A stretch of 64,000 bases of DNA, taken from assembly GCF_014633365.1 (NCBI RefSeq), contig NC_068352.1:27189310-27253309 (forward strand), given 5' to 3'. Origin of the DNA: Diospyros lotus (lineage: Eukaryota; Streptophyta; Magnoliopsida; Ericales; Ebenaceae). Below the pieces are notes generated by a model. That model had not been told where the DNA came from. It did no database searches and saw only the letters and a list, made by a program, of their open reading frames with translations. Shown here one piece after another: positions 23,641 to 34,859 of the stretch (its first letter is position 1; each line of letters opens with the position of its first letter). The translations under genes and the position numbers were made by a program.

Positions 23641-23981
23641 TGATGTGGCATTACCTAAAATTACCAGAATATCCCTACGCGCTAATAGTCTTGCTCACCA
23701 CGTGGATTACCCGAAAGGCTGACACGTGGCAAGTCAACAATCTTGTGCGGAGTCCGAAAGATCTGAGCCAGTCCTCATCAGGTATAAAAAGCTCTACAAC
23801 TCTCACAGTTATTACTACTTGCATTTATTCTACTAATCATTTGAGCATCGGAGTCCACCCCGCCACTCCGTTGTCTTACATGTCCTATCACTAAGATCCG
23901 ACATTGCCAAGTCCGAGATCCAATTCCCAAGGTCCATTCGCAGAGGTGGCACATGGTGGTCGGTCCCAAAAACCATCATCA
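23641..23981 (+). repeat. 3' LTR of the Tat-like element
   Basis: 341 bp matching 18,102-18,462 with numerous substitutions and a deletion of about 20 bp; it keeps the GGTATAAAAAGCTC TATA box. Confidence 0.85.
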
Positions 23982-23986
23982 CCAAC

Positions 23987-24405
23987 CACCATCCACGATG
24001 GATTCCAATAATCAAAACTAACTATCAAATTAATGTTGGCTCAGCTATTCACATAACCAAAAATCAAAAGGATCTAACGTCAAATTTAAGTAGATCTAGG
24101 TCTTAATGTGTAGAATACCCGCCCTCGTTCGTGTGTGTGTATACCAAAAAAATGAGAAGGTCGCCAAAAACCTTATCGAAGGGGTCAAAGCCTAGAAGTT
24201 ACAAATTGTTGAAGGAAATAGAGGCGGCACTTGAGGTGATAGTGGTTGCCAAAGTGGCGTTGATGGTCGAGCACAATTGTGCGATGGAGCCAATGGCTTG
24301 TAGTGGGAGGCAACAATCGAAAGGAGAGAGAGATGCTGCTAGCGATGGGAACAAGGTTGGTCGCCTTTGATGTCAGAGGTAGAGAGAAATGGTAGGTGTT
24401 CGGGA
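23987..24405. other. Spacer between the Tat-like and CACTA elements
   Basis: Purine-rich stretch with an open segment (24,131-24,370) that resembles no known family. Without the CACTA element it would run straight on into 27,949 (…CGGGAACT|CGACCTCAATT…). Confidence 0.4.
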
Positions 24406-25089
24406 ACTCAATACAAAAAAATTGATTTTTAGCGGTGATTTTTTTGCGGCAGTTTTAAAAACCGCCGCAAAAAATGAAATTTTGCAGCGGTTTTTAAAAA
24501 CTGTCGCAAAATTCATTAAAACATTCAATTTTGCGGTGATTTTCTAAAAATCGTCACTAATTTTAGAAAATAATTAAAAAATTAAAAAATAAAATTGAAT
24601 TTAGCAGTAGTTTTTGAGAAACCGCAGCTAAATTAAAAAATAATTAAATAAATCAAAATTAAAATTAAAATACATTTGTGACGGTTTTGAAAAACCGCCG
24701 CAAAAATCATGAAAAATTTAATTTAGCGGCGGTTTTCAAAAACCGCCGCTAAATTAAAAAATAATTAAATAATTTATAATTAAAAATAAATTAACATTTG
24801 TGGCGGTTTCTAAAAACCGCCGCAAAATTCATTAAAAAATTTAATTTAGCGGCGGTTTTGAAAAACCGCAGCTAAATTAAAAAAATTAAATAATTTATAA
24901 TTAAAATTAAATTAACATTTGCGGCAATTTTTAGAAACCGCTGCAAAATTCATTAAAAATTTTAATTTAGCAGCGGTTTTTAACCGCTGCTAAATTTAAA
25001 AATAATTAAATAATTCAAAATTAAATTAATAAAAAGAAATATAAAATCTTAAAAAGAAATTGAAAATTTAATTTAAATTAATTGCAAAA

Positions 25090-26385
25090 TCTTTATATAT
25101 ATAAAAGTAGGATAGTCTTGAAAAAAGACATTTCCTCTCAAAACTTGCATTAATTAATGATTTGCAATTAACACTTATTGTATTAATAATTTACCTTTTG
25201 TAATTAGCATTAATAATTTAAAATTTTCAATTGCTTTGAAATAATAAGTAGTAATAAAATTTTCCCCCAAAACTTGCATTAAAGATTTGTATTTAGTACT
25301 TATTGCATTAATAATTTACGTTTTGTAATTTGTATATTTATATATATAAAAGTAGGATAGTCTTGAAAAAAGAAATTTCCTCCCAAAACTTGCATTAATT
25401 AATTATTTGCAATTGACACTTATTGTATTAATAATTTACATTTTGTAATTTGCATTAATAATTTAAAATTTTCAATTGCTTTGAAATAATAAGTAATAAT
25501 AAAATTTTCCCCCAAAACTTGCATTAATGATTTGCATTTAGTAATTATTGCATTAATAATTTACAATTTGTAATTTGCATCTTTATATATATAAAAGTAG
25601 GATAGTCTTGAAAAAAGAAATTTTCCTCCAAAACTTGCATTAATGATTTACAATTAATACTTATTGTATTAATAATTTAAATCATTCAATTGCTTTGAAA
25701 TAATAAATAGTAATAAAATTTTCCCCTAAAACTTGCATTAATGATTTGTATTTAGTAGTTATTGCATTAATGATTTGTATTTAGTACTTATTGCATTAAT
25801 AATTTACGTTTTGTAATTTGCATATTTATATATACAAAAGTAGGATAGTCTTGAAAAAAGAAATTTCCTCCCAAAACTTGCATTAATTAATTATTTGTAA
25901 TTAACACTTATTGTATTAATAATTTACATTTTGTAATTTGCATTAATAATTTAAAATTTTCAATTGCTTTGAAATAATAAGTAGTAATAAAATTTCCCCC
26001 CAAAACTTGCATTAATGATTTGCATTTAGTAATTATTGCATTAATAATTTACAGTTTGTAATTTGCATCTTTATATATATAATGCATTAATAATTATTGC
26101 ATTATATATATAAAAGTAGGATAGTTTTGAAAAAAGAAATTTTCCTCCAAAACTTGCATTAATGATTTACAATTAATACTTATTGCATTAATAATTTAAA
26201 TAATTCAATTGCTTTGAAATAATAAGTAGTAATAAAATTTTCCCCTAAAACTTGCATTAATGATTTGCGTTTAATACTTATTGCATTAATAATTTATATT
26301 TTGTAATTTTCATTAATAATTTAAATCTTTCAATTGTTTTGAAATAATATGTACTAATTATTGTAAAATTAATAATAAATTTTAA
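25090..26385 (+). repeat. Tandem repeats of the Helitron 5' end, about 245-bp unit
   Basis: TATATAAAAGTAGGATAGTC recurs with AGTAGG at about 25,106, 25,351, 25,596, 25,839 and 26,115. Each unit contains CAAAACTTGCATTAAT, CAATTGCTTTGAAATAATAA and TTGCATTAATAATTTA words. Spacing is about 245 bp for the first four; the last interval is longer through an extra TATAATGCATTAATAATT piece. Confidence 0.9.
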
Positions 26386-27215
26386 ATATACGAGTTTTTC
26401 AATGTTAATTGTTTTGTATTAAATTTGCATGAGTTTTATAAGAAATATTAATAGACAACTTAAACTATTAATTAAGTCATAGAAAATTATCCATTTATTT
26501 AAAATATTATTTTTATATCTTTATTCTATGTATATTTATATAATATTAAAATATGATAGTCAAATAAAGTATTTTGCCAAGTGTCAATCAATGGTGAATT
26601 TTTTCCCTCAAAAACTTGCATTAAATCAAAGGTAGTGATTAATTAATTATTAATTACTTTAATAATTATATTATAATCTTGAAAATGTGATGTCTTAAAT
26701 ATTCATAAAAAATTATTTAAGGTTGCCAAATGCTAGGGTTTTTCAATGCTAATTAATATTTAAGGTATCATATTTTTAAGACTATGGAAGAAATCAAAAT
26801 TAGTTTTTTTTAAATTTTGTTATTATTGAAAAAACTTATTCTTACTCATATTTAAGAGTTTTAATTTATATTTATAATTATAATATAATAAATAGAAAAT
26901 AACGAACGTTTTTAAGTGAAAATATTTATTTATAAATAAATATAATATAATAAAAAAAATTATAAGTATTTTCTCAAGTGACCTATTTAATATGTTAATT
27001 ATTCTTTAATATATTGAATGACAATATATTGAATTAAAATTTTTCTCCATTAGTATATTGAATAGTGAATAATTAAGTAAACTTAAATTTTTTCAACATG
27101 ATTAAAGAATAAAAAAAATTATAATTATCAATTCTGTTAAAATTATTTAAAATAATAAATTTATTTTTTTATTTTTAAATTAAACTCTCCCATATATCAC
27201 ACGGTTCACCACTAG
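25090..27215 (+). mobile_element. Helitron nested in CACTA element A
   Basis: Starts TCTTTATATATATAAAAGTAGG after an A and ends CACTAG before a T, as Helitrons do (5' TC, 3' CTRR, inserted between A and T, no target duplication). The sister element at 28,572/28,573 shows the same flanks joined (TTGCAAAA|TTAATTAAAAA), which fixes both ends. The hairpin expected before the 3' CTAG is poor here (ACGGTTCACC region). No Rep/helicase protein, so non-autonomous. The first 1.3 kb is a tandem array of the 5' end. Confidence 0.8.
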
Positions 27216-27948
27216 TTAATTAAAAATTTAATTTAAAAAATTAAAATAAAAATAAATTTAACAAAATTTTAATAATTTTAAAAAATACATAATTTTTTTA
27301 TTTTTAATCAATTAATTTAGTTAATTTAATGAAATTAATTTATTTTTAATTTATTCCTTTACTCTTTTAAAAAATAATAAATTAATTAATGTTTTTTAAT
27401 TTAGATTAAAAAATATAAAATATAATTCTGGAAAGTAGTGGTTGTTTTGGTATATAATTTATATATGCGGTTATATAATAAGGGTGCTTTGTTGATCAGA
27501 TGGTCGCGCGCATGCACTTGCACAATGGAGGTCACGGGTTCGAAACTGGGGAAGGGGCCTCGCCATGTGGCGTGCGGACATGCGGGTGGCTGTGCGGGTC
27601 AGCGGGCAGCTGGGAGAAATTAAAATTTTTAATTTTGTTTTAATTTTAGCGGCAGTTTCTAAAATTTTTAATTTTTTTTATTTTTGCGGCGGTTTAAAAA
27701 CTATCGCTAAAATTAAAAATTTTAATTTTTTTTATAATTTTCACTGCGGTTGAAAAACCACCGCTATATATTTTATAAACCGTCGCTAAATCACTAATTT
27801 TGCTGCGGTTTTAAAACCGCCACAAAAAATATGATTAGCGGCGGTTATTCCAGCGATTGGTCAAAACCATCATTAAATGTTTCGTGACGGCTGATTTCGC
27901 TAAATGCAAAAAAAATCGCCGCTAAATGTCAATTTTTTTGTAGTGACT

Positions 27949-28271
27949 CGACCTCAATTAGAGACAGCAATGGGAGACGAAAGGGAAGGGCCAAGGGCGA
28001 AAAGCCACATTTTTTTGTTTGGTTTGGTTTGTTTCGTTCTTCTGTTCTCCTTCTTTTATTTTGGGCCTAAAACAACATCATTTTGAAATTTAATCAATAT
28101 AGTTATTTCAATTTTTTCCAATTTACTAAACCAAAATTTACAAATTTTAAAACTGAACCTTTTTAAAAAAACCAAATCAAACTAATAATTTTGATTAAAT
28201 TGATTTAGTTATTTCAGTTAAATCAAATTTTTACACACCCCTATGTACATATATAAATAGTAGTAATAAAT
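27949..28271. other. Spacer between sister CACTA elements
   Basis: No gene recognised. The words TTTAGTTATTTCAGTTAAATC and ACACACCCCTA near 28,200-28,245 resemble a hAT-type end, but no partner was found. Confidence 0.35.
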
Positions 28272-28274
28272 TGT

Positions 28275-29308
28275 CACTATAAAAAAAAATTGATTTTTTG
28301 CGGCAATTTTAAAAACCGCTGCAAAAGATTGTATTTTGCGATGATTTTAAAAAAATCACTGTTAAATTTAGAAAATATTTAAAAAATAAAATCAAATTTA
28401 GAGGTGATTTTTGAGAAATTAAAAATTAAAATTAAATTAACATTTGCGGCGATTTTTCAAAATCATCTCAAAATTCATTAAAACTTTGAATTTTACTTAA
28501 GAAAATAATTAAAAATTAAATTAACAAAAATAAATATAAAATCTTAAAAAGAAATTTAAATTAATTGCAAAATTAATTAAAAATTTTAATTTAAAAAAAT
28601 AAAAATAAAAAGTAATTTAACAAAATTTTAAAATATAAAATTTTAATAATTTTAAAAAATATATAAAATCTTTTTTTATTTTTTAATCAATTAATTTATT
28701 TAATTTAAATCAATTAATTTATATAATTTATTCCTTTATTCTTTTAATAAATAATAAATTAATTAATGTTTTTTAATTTATATTAAGAAATATAAAATAT
28801 AATTCAAGAAAATAGTTATTGGATTGGTATATAATTTATATGGGTAGATATATAATAAGGAGACATGGCAGATTAGACGATTATGCATGCGCACGCGCAT
28901 AGGGGGGTCCTGTGTTCGAATTCGGTGAAAGGGAAGCTAGAAATTCAATTTCAAGCATCGCCACATGGCGCGTAGGGTCCAGGTGTGCTCGTGAGCTCGC
29001 AAGTGGGTCTGGGTGAGGGTGAGGGCGAGGGCGTGGGCGGGCCGGCCTGGCCGCCCACGCTTAGGAGAAATTAAAATTTTAATTTCTTTTAATTTTTGCG
29101 ACGATTCTAAGAATCGCCGCTAAAATTAAAAATTTTAATTTTTTTTTAATTTTAACGCAATTCAAAAACTGTTGGTAAATATTTTAAAAACCGCCGCTAG
29201 ATCACTAATTTTGTAATGATTTTTAAAATCGTCGCAAAAAATATAATTTGCGACGATTACTCCAGTTATTGCTAAAAATTGCCGCTAAATGCCACCTTTT
29301 TTGTAATG
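28275..29308. mobile_element. Non-autonomous CACTA element B
   Basis: Ends CACTATAAAAAAAAATTG and TTTTTTGTAATG with a 3-bp target duplication TGT (28,272-28,274 and 29,309-29,311). It carries the same GCGGCNATTTT / AAANCGCCGC subterminal repeats and the same central segment (GGTATATAATTTATAT, TGTGTTCGAATTC) as element A. It lacks the Helitron, so it serves as the empty site. 1,034 bp. Confidence 0.82.
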
Positions 29309-29311
29309 TGT

Positions 29312-30028
29312 GAGTATAGCCAAAAGGCCCAAAAGTCCAAGCCTCTCCCGAGTCCTGAAGGTTGACACCCACTTAGGCTCACTTGCTTAGCCTTTCCACT
29401 CCAACATTGACATTGTTGCCATCACCATCACTATCATTACAAGCCATCGCCATCTTTGCCTCATAGCTATCATTGTCTCAACCTTTGCGACTCCATATTG
29501 TCACCGTCTTTGCCTCTATTATTCCAATGTTGTCTATGCCTTTGCAACTCCGATATCGTAGCCATCCTTCTTAGAGCCAATCCAACGAATTTGAGGGTTT
29601 TAAGTTAAAAAATTTGTCAAAGCCTTCTTAAGAGTATTAATTTTTTTTTATAAGAAAATAAATAATACACTTCTTTACACAAACATTTCATCATTTTATT
29701 AAATAAAAAAGAAAAAAAAAGTTAAAATTCAATCAACTTCAAAATATAATAATCTCTTAACGAAATAAATTTTTAACTAAAATATAATGTCTTAGAGATA
29801 AAAAAAAAATAAAAAAGGCCAAACAACCTATTACAATAAATAAATAAAAACAAAACTATTTTTTCTTAAAACTCTAACAAGGTGAGTACGAGCAAAAAAT
29901 TATACATTCTTAATTCTCCTATAGAAGGAAACAAAACAAAACATTAAATTGATAGCATTAAAAAAAATAAAAATACCAATAATGAGCAACTTTTCATTCT
30001 ACAAATACGTGTTGAACTCTATTCATAT
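29312..30028. other. Spacer, no gene recognised
   Basis: A pyrimidine-rich stretch (29,390-29,570; CCATCACCATCACTATC words) resembles the composition at 14,780-14,900 and 46,100-46,250. Then AT-rich DNA that may be the 3' flank of the hAT-type gene on the minus strand. Confidence 0.35.
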
Positions 30029-30903
30029 TTATGTAAAATTATTATTATTATTATTTTGTTTTTTGAGTGCAAAATTGTTGATTAAATCTCCATAATCAAG
30101 TTTATCTAATAAATCACGTTCAATAGATAATATCATTAATCCATTCAACCTTTCCTAAAACATAGTTGACCTCAAATAAGATTTTATCAACTTCAATTTT
30201 GAAAAACTTTTTTCCGCAGAAGTTACTGAAATTGGAATTATCAATAATATTCTATAAGTAACATATGCATTCAGAAAAGAATCAACACTTTTGATGTAAT
30301 AAAAAATTTTCATTAGACTATTGTTTTCCTCCTGAAAAGTTTATCTTTAACACTCTTAATTCTAAACATAAATCTAAACCATCTATATCAGAAAGTTCAT
30401 CAAATTTAAGAACGCTTTCAATTTCTTAAAATATCTTCATCCATTGATTTTAATTTCTTGAAATTGCATAGAAATCCAATTTTTTTTTATATATTTCAAA
30501 TTGCTCAAATCTATTTCGAAGTGAATAAATGACTTGATCAATCATGTATATAAAATAATCAACTCTAAAGGATTCTTCAGCAGATTGTGTTTTATCATCA
30601 TTGACATTTTCATCAAATTATTTTTTCCTACGAATCACACGTTTGTCACGAAATATGGGTTCTACTTTCATTTCATTTGCAAGTTTTTTGGCAGAAACTA
30701 TAGCAAATTCAAATTCACACTCCCTATAAGTTTCAAAAAAAGAAAGAAGACCTTATAATTGATCTATAATAACATCAATATACATATCTTCACTTTGAAA
30801 ACTCTTACTAATTGAATTAACTGCATAAAAAATATATCATACCAAATAATCATGCCCAACAAAAATTTAAAATTCTCTAATTCATACATTGCAAGACATT
30901 TAG

Positions 30904-31617
30904 GTTACGTTCTCTTTGCGTTTTCAATTTTTAGTTTTGAGTTTTAAATTCATTTTTAATTTTCTATTTTGATAGTTTATTTTTAGAAAACTGAAAACGT
31001 GTTCTTTTGATCATTTTAAAAACTATTTCTTAAAACAAAAAATTAAAAAACACATTTACTTCATAATATTTAGAAAAATTATTTTATGATATTTTATTCA
31101 ATAAATTTGATTATTAAATAATAAAATTAACTCTTTTTAATAAAATTTTACTATTAAAATAAAATAATAAATTTGATTAATAAATTATTGATATCTGAGT
31201 AATAATTTATATTAAATATTATTGTACATAATATGTATAATATACTTAATAATATACTATATGTTATCCTATATTTTCAATTATAATATAGATATACTAT
31301 ATTTTTAAAAAATTTTAAAAAATATATAATTTTATTTTTAAAATTTAAGAATAATTTTTTCTTCATTTTTTCCTTCTTTTCTTTTCTTTTTTAGAGTCAA
31401 AACATGAAAAATGGATTGTATTTTCCATGTTTTGAATTTTGAGATTGTTTTGGCTGAAAACAACTAAAACAACATTTTGTTGTTTTGAATTTTCTTTACA
31501 AATTTTTTTCTTGTTTTTGAAAATTCATTTTTGAAAATGACAAAGTAAATGCATTTTCGTTGTTTTAGAAAACTGAAAACTAAAAATGGTCTAAAAACAA
31601 CAAAAGAGAATGCAACA
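30904..31617. mobile_element. Inverted-repeat element with TTCTCTTT ends, copy 1
   Basis: Left end GTTACGTTCTCTTTGCG, right end CAAAAGAGAATGCAACA, extended by inverted AAAACTGAAAAC/GTTTTCAGTTTT words. Flanked by TTAG on both sides. Removing the element plus one TTAG restores the hAT reading frame (SEA|KCLA). It is AT-rich with no protein. The same end type bounds 58,020-59,258. Confidence 0.68.
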
Positions 31618-31920
31618 TTAGCTTCACTCTTTATTTTAGAATCATCATTACTTTCTACTAATTCAAACAAAGCATCTCATATTTTTGGAGTTTGAAATCT
31701 AATTGCCTTTACACTTTCAATTCGACTTTCCTAGCGAGTTTGTGACAATGATTTGATTGTTGAATTAGATATGTTATCCTTTAATATTTTTCATCCTTTG
31801 GGTGAAGAAGAGAATAATGAATATATATATGCATTGTAGAACTCCAAAAAATGATACAGCTCTAATACAAGAGGCGACAACATCAAAAATTACTAAATTA
31901 AGACTATGACAACCACATGG

Positions 31921-32149
31921 TGTAATACCCCGAGAGTCCAGAGAGATTAATATATATCGAAGATAGTGTAAATAATGAAACAAGATCAGCTAGATATCTT
32001 TTGGACTGAATGTTATTGGCAAAGAACTCCCAAGTTAAGCGTGCTTGACCTGGGGTAATCCAAGGATGGGTGACCCCTTTGGGAAGTTCGCGTAAGCCCA
32101 TTAGGATAAGTTATTCCGGTTCTTCCTATCGCTCGAACGGGATGTTACA
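31921..32149 (+). mobile_element. Cassandra-type solo LTR
   Basis: 229 bp with TGTAATACCCC start and GGGATGTTACA end, flanked by the 5-bp duplication CATGG (31,916-31,920 and 32,150-32,154). It contains a 5S rRNA-like stretch, the hallmark of Cassandra TRIM retrotransposons. Taking it out with one CATGG restores the hAT frame (YTPC|GCHS). The internal domain and second LTR are gone, as after LTR-LTR recombination. Confidence 0.85.
32026..32100 (+). other. 5S rRNA-like sequence within the Cassandra LTR
   Basis: GAACTCCCAAGTTAAGCGTG, CTTGACCTGGGGTAAT, AGGATGGGTGACC and TGGGAAGTTCGCGT follow the 3' two thirds of plant 5S rRNA, including the Pol III internal control region. It is part of the LTR and not a functional 5S gene. 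Confidence 0.85.
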
Positions 32150-33521
32150 CATGGTGTATATAATACTCTAGAATTTATCTCCAATAATCTTTTCTGCATA
32201 CCTTGATGCTTTCCCATCATATTAGACCCATTATCATATCTTTACCCTCTTATATCATTGATATTGAGATTTAAATTTTCAATTTCTCTTATAAGTTCAC
32301 TAGAGAGGCATTTTCCATAAGTGTCATCCACTTTTAAAAATCCTACAAAATATTCTTCAATTATTATTGGACCAGTTGAAATATTCACACGCTTTAATAT
32401 GAGAGACATTTGTTCTTGGTGACTTAAATCTGGAGTACAATAAAGTATAATGGAATAATATTTTACCTATTTAATTTTCTTCAAAATCATACTCTTGATC
32501 ACTTCATGTGCTAACATATGTATCAATTCATTTTGGATTTTATGTCCCAAGTAATAATTATGAATTTCACCATTTTGAATATGTCAAACATGTTCTTGTA
32601 ATACTGGATCAAATTCAACTATCATCTCAATAAGACTTAAAAAAAATTTGTTTTCACATGATAGATCTTTTCATTAGTTCCACAAAATGCCAAATTATTT
32701 TTAGCTAGAGCTTTACCACAACAATTATTCTTTTTAAAACATTTCTCCAATGTTTTTTTCTTTACTAATTCTTATTTGCACACCCTGTCAATTTCTTTAC
32801 TCTTATAAAATCTCAATTTTAAATCAAACGAAGTATTCATGTTAAGTAAGTGCTTCTTACTTGTTTCATGACATTTCAACCTAGTACTAAGATTTCTCCA
32901 ATCTTTAGTTCCTTCATTGCCAAATTGGCTCCCACTATGTTTTGTACCAAATAATTTGCAACAAAAGCAATAAACTTTGTCAAAATCCTTTGAATATACC
33001 AACCATCTTCTATCACAAGTTTTCCCATTTGATAGCCTCTTCGTATAATAAAAAAAAAAAGAGAAATGCCTAGAAGTTTCATCATTCGAAAAATCTATAT
33101 CACTTTCTCTAATTGGACCTTTTTCGACTAACAAGTCTCTTAACTTAATATCAATATTTTTCCATATTCCCGAATCATAAATATTATTGTCAATATCCTT
33201 AGTATCCACGTTAATTTCCTCTTCTTCTGTATTTTCTTGACATTCTCCACCATCCATATTGTTATCATAGTTTTCATCGTTATAATTCTCTATGGTTTGT
33301 TCTACCATAATCTCATTATCTCCTATTTCATTTAAAGTTGTGTGTTCAATTGTTTCATTACTTTGGTTATTTAGATCTCTCTTATTACTTGTGATAAATT
33401 TTTCAAGAGCATCTTTTTGATATTGAATCAAACAATCTATTCTCCTCTTTTTCTTAAGTTTCTCATACCCTGATGTATATTTTCTATTGGACATATTAAC
33501 TTTGCAATAAAAATTAAGCAA

Positions 33522-34859
33522 TTGAGTAAAAAGAAAGGTATCACCTGGAAAGTCTTATAAGCTCCAATTATATAGCAATCCCAATTATTTCCAAAATCCA
33601 AATTAGACTTTTCAAGTGATTTTCCTCAATGATAATCAAATGAACTGAATCCTAACATGAACGAAAATAAATTCTTGAGTGTTAATTGAATGAAATCAAT
33701 TGAATCATAGCATTCAATTTTATAGAATAATATAAATACAAATTGGAATTCAAAAAAAAAAAAAAATTGACAATAAACAAAAGAGGGTTGATGACACCAA
33801 TACACTCTTCCAAAGTTCTTAGATTTAAACCACAATAGTATAATAGTCATTTTTTAACAAATATAAAATCCTAGATTTAAATCACAATAGACAAAGTCTT
33901 TGTAAAATTAAACTTAAATCATAGATTATTTGAATGAAATTTATTTAAAAATTGAGTCTAATTCCTGCATCCCCATTATTTAAATTTCATAAACATACTC
34001 TTCAATGAGAAAATGCACACACATTGATGAATCCAGCCACCCACTTAATCCCAAAAAAATGACAATAACCACCAATTTAATATAAAAGAAAAAGACCCAT
34101 AAAAGTGAGATTAACAATAATCACTTATTTAATAACTTCCAACTTCAACTATGATGAGTATGTAAATGTATAAAACAAAAATATTTGAAATTGGATCAAA
34201 GTTCTTATCCTTGAGTATCTAATCTAAGCACCCAAAACTTTTTCTTTATTTCTCAAAGTAATTTTCACAAACAAAGCATAGACATACACTAACATATTAG
34301 AATCAGTGAATCAAATAACTAAAATGAAATATAGCAAATCACAACTTCACACAAGTCCACAACAAATCAAAGCCAAAAAAAACACCCACACAAGAACACC
34401 TAGAAAGCCTCAAAAACAACAAACCGAGAAGTTTAATCTGGAAAAAAAAAACTTGTTGTTGTAGCGGTGATATCGGCGACGAATGTGGTCTTTAAAGCAG
34501 TGGTGTCGCTATCCGGTGCCTTGGCCGGGGCCTGGGGATGCATGTGTCTACGGGCTCTTCAACGGAAGAGGTTGCTTCGCTACCAGGGGCGGACAAAGCC
34601 GGCTCAATAATCACAATACAATAACACATATCACATATCACATATGGAAGATGCTGAAGTGAAGCCTGAAGGCTGAAGCAAGCAATGAGTGTGTTGTGTG
34701 TAGTGATCATCGAAGTGTGCGCGCACGCAAGAGAGAGAGACGAAGGGGGGGAAAGTGAAAAATTGGGAAGAGGAAGTGGGTTTAGTGGGATTATGGGAAT
34801 TGGGAATAGTAGCAATAGCAAAAAATTAAGAAATAGAGAAGGGAAGGTAAAAAGGTTAT
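33522..34859. other. Spacer upstream of the hAT-type gene
   Basis: AT-rich to 34,440, then a GC-richer piece (34,470-34,620) with CAGGGGCGGACAAAGCC, which resembles a hAT end but faces the wrong way for the neighbouring gene. No protein recognised. Confidence 0.35.

Larger units (their letters stand above)
18102..23981 (+). mobile_element. Tat-like Ty3 LTR retrotransposon, internally deleted
   Basis: 5,880-bp element bounded by two related LTRs (18,102-18,462 and 23,641-23,981), each starting TGATGTGG and ending CATCATCA, with a 5-bp target duplication CCAAC at 18,097-18,101 and 23,982-23,986. The inside keeps only the start of gag and the last 100 codons of pol, then a tandem-repeat field and a large unclassified insert. 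Protease, reverse transcriptase, RNase H and the integrase core are missing, so it could move only with proteins from a complete relative. LTR differences are many, so the insertion is not young. Confidence 0.85.
24409..27945. mobile_element. Non-autonomous CACTA element A (hosts a Helitron)
   Basis: Ends CAATACAAAAAAATTG (first bases altered from CACTA) and TTTTTTTGTAGTG, with a 3-bp target duplication ACT (24,406-24,408 and 27,946-27,948). Both subterminal zones carry many inverted copies of a GCGGCGGTTTTTAAAAACCGCCGC unit, typical of this superfamily. No transposase. Minus the Helitron it would be about 1.4 kb and is a sister of the element at 28,275-29,308. Near 27,515-27,550 it holds a GGTTCGAAAC B-box-like site. 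Confidence 0.82.
30029..33494 (-). pseudogene. hAT-type transposase-like gene (zinc-finger-MYM/DUF4371 kind), split and decayed
   Basis: The minus strand from 33,494 begins MSNRKYTSGYEKLKKKRRID, and an open stretch of about 240 codons reaches 32,772. It contains a TTF/MYM-type zinc-finger zone (YCFCCKLFGT, WRNLSTRLKCHETSKKH). Further down come FVGFLKVDDTYGKCLS, YDNGSNMMGKHQG, YTPC, then GCHSLNLVIFDVVASC, SFFGVLQCIYI, LVESNDDSKIKSEA, CLAMYELENF, and the hAT dimerisation tail SAEKSFSKLKLIKSYLRS and ERLNGLMILSIERDLLDKLDY, ending near 30,029. Several in-frame stops and at least one frameshift show it is dead. It is interrupted by a Cassandra solo LTR and a small inverted-repeat element, both of which left the frame recoverable at their edges. 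Terminal inverted repeats were not identified. Confidence 0.85.

Noticed and set aside
28200..28250. ACACACCCCTA as the right end of a hAT element starting near 17.8 kb
   Set aside because: No matching CAGGGGTGT-type start in the right orientation on the left side.
32026..32100. A functional 5S rRNA gene
   Set aside because: Only part of 5S is kept, with changes, inside an LTR with its own target duplication.
34579..34600. CAGGGGCGGACAAAGCC as the outer end of the hAT-type element at 30.0-33.5 kb
   Set aside because: Its orientation would place the element to its right, not over the gene, and no partner end was found.
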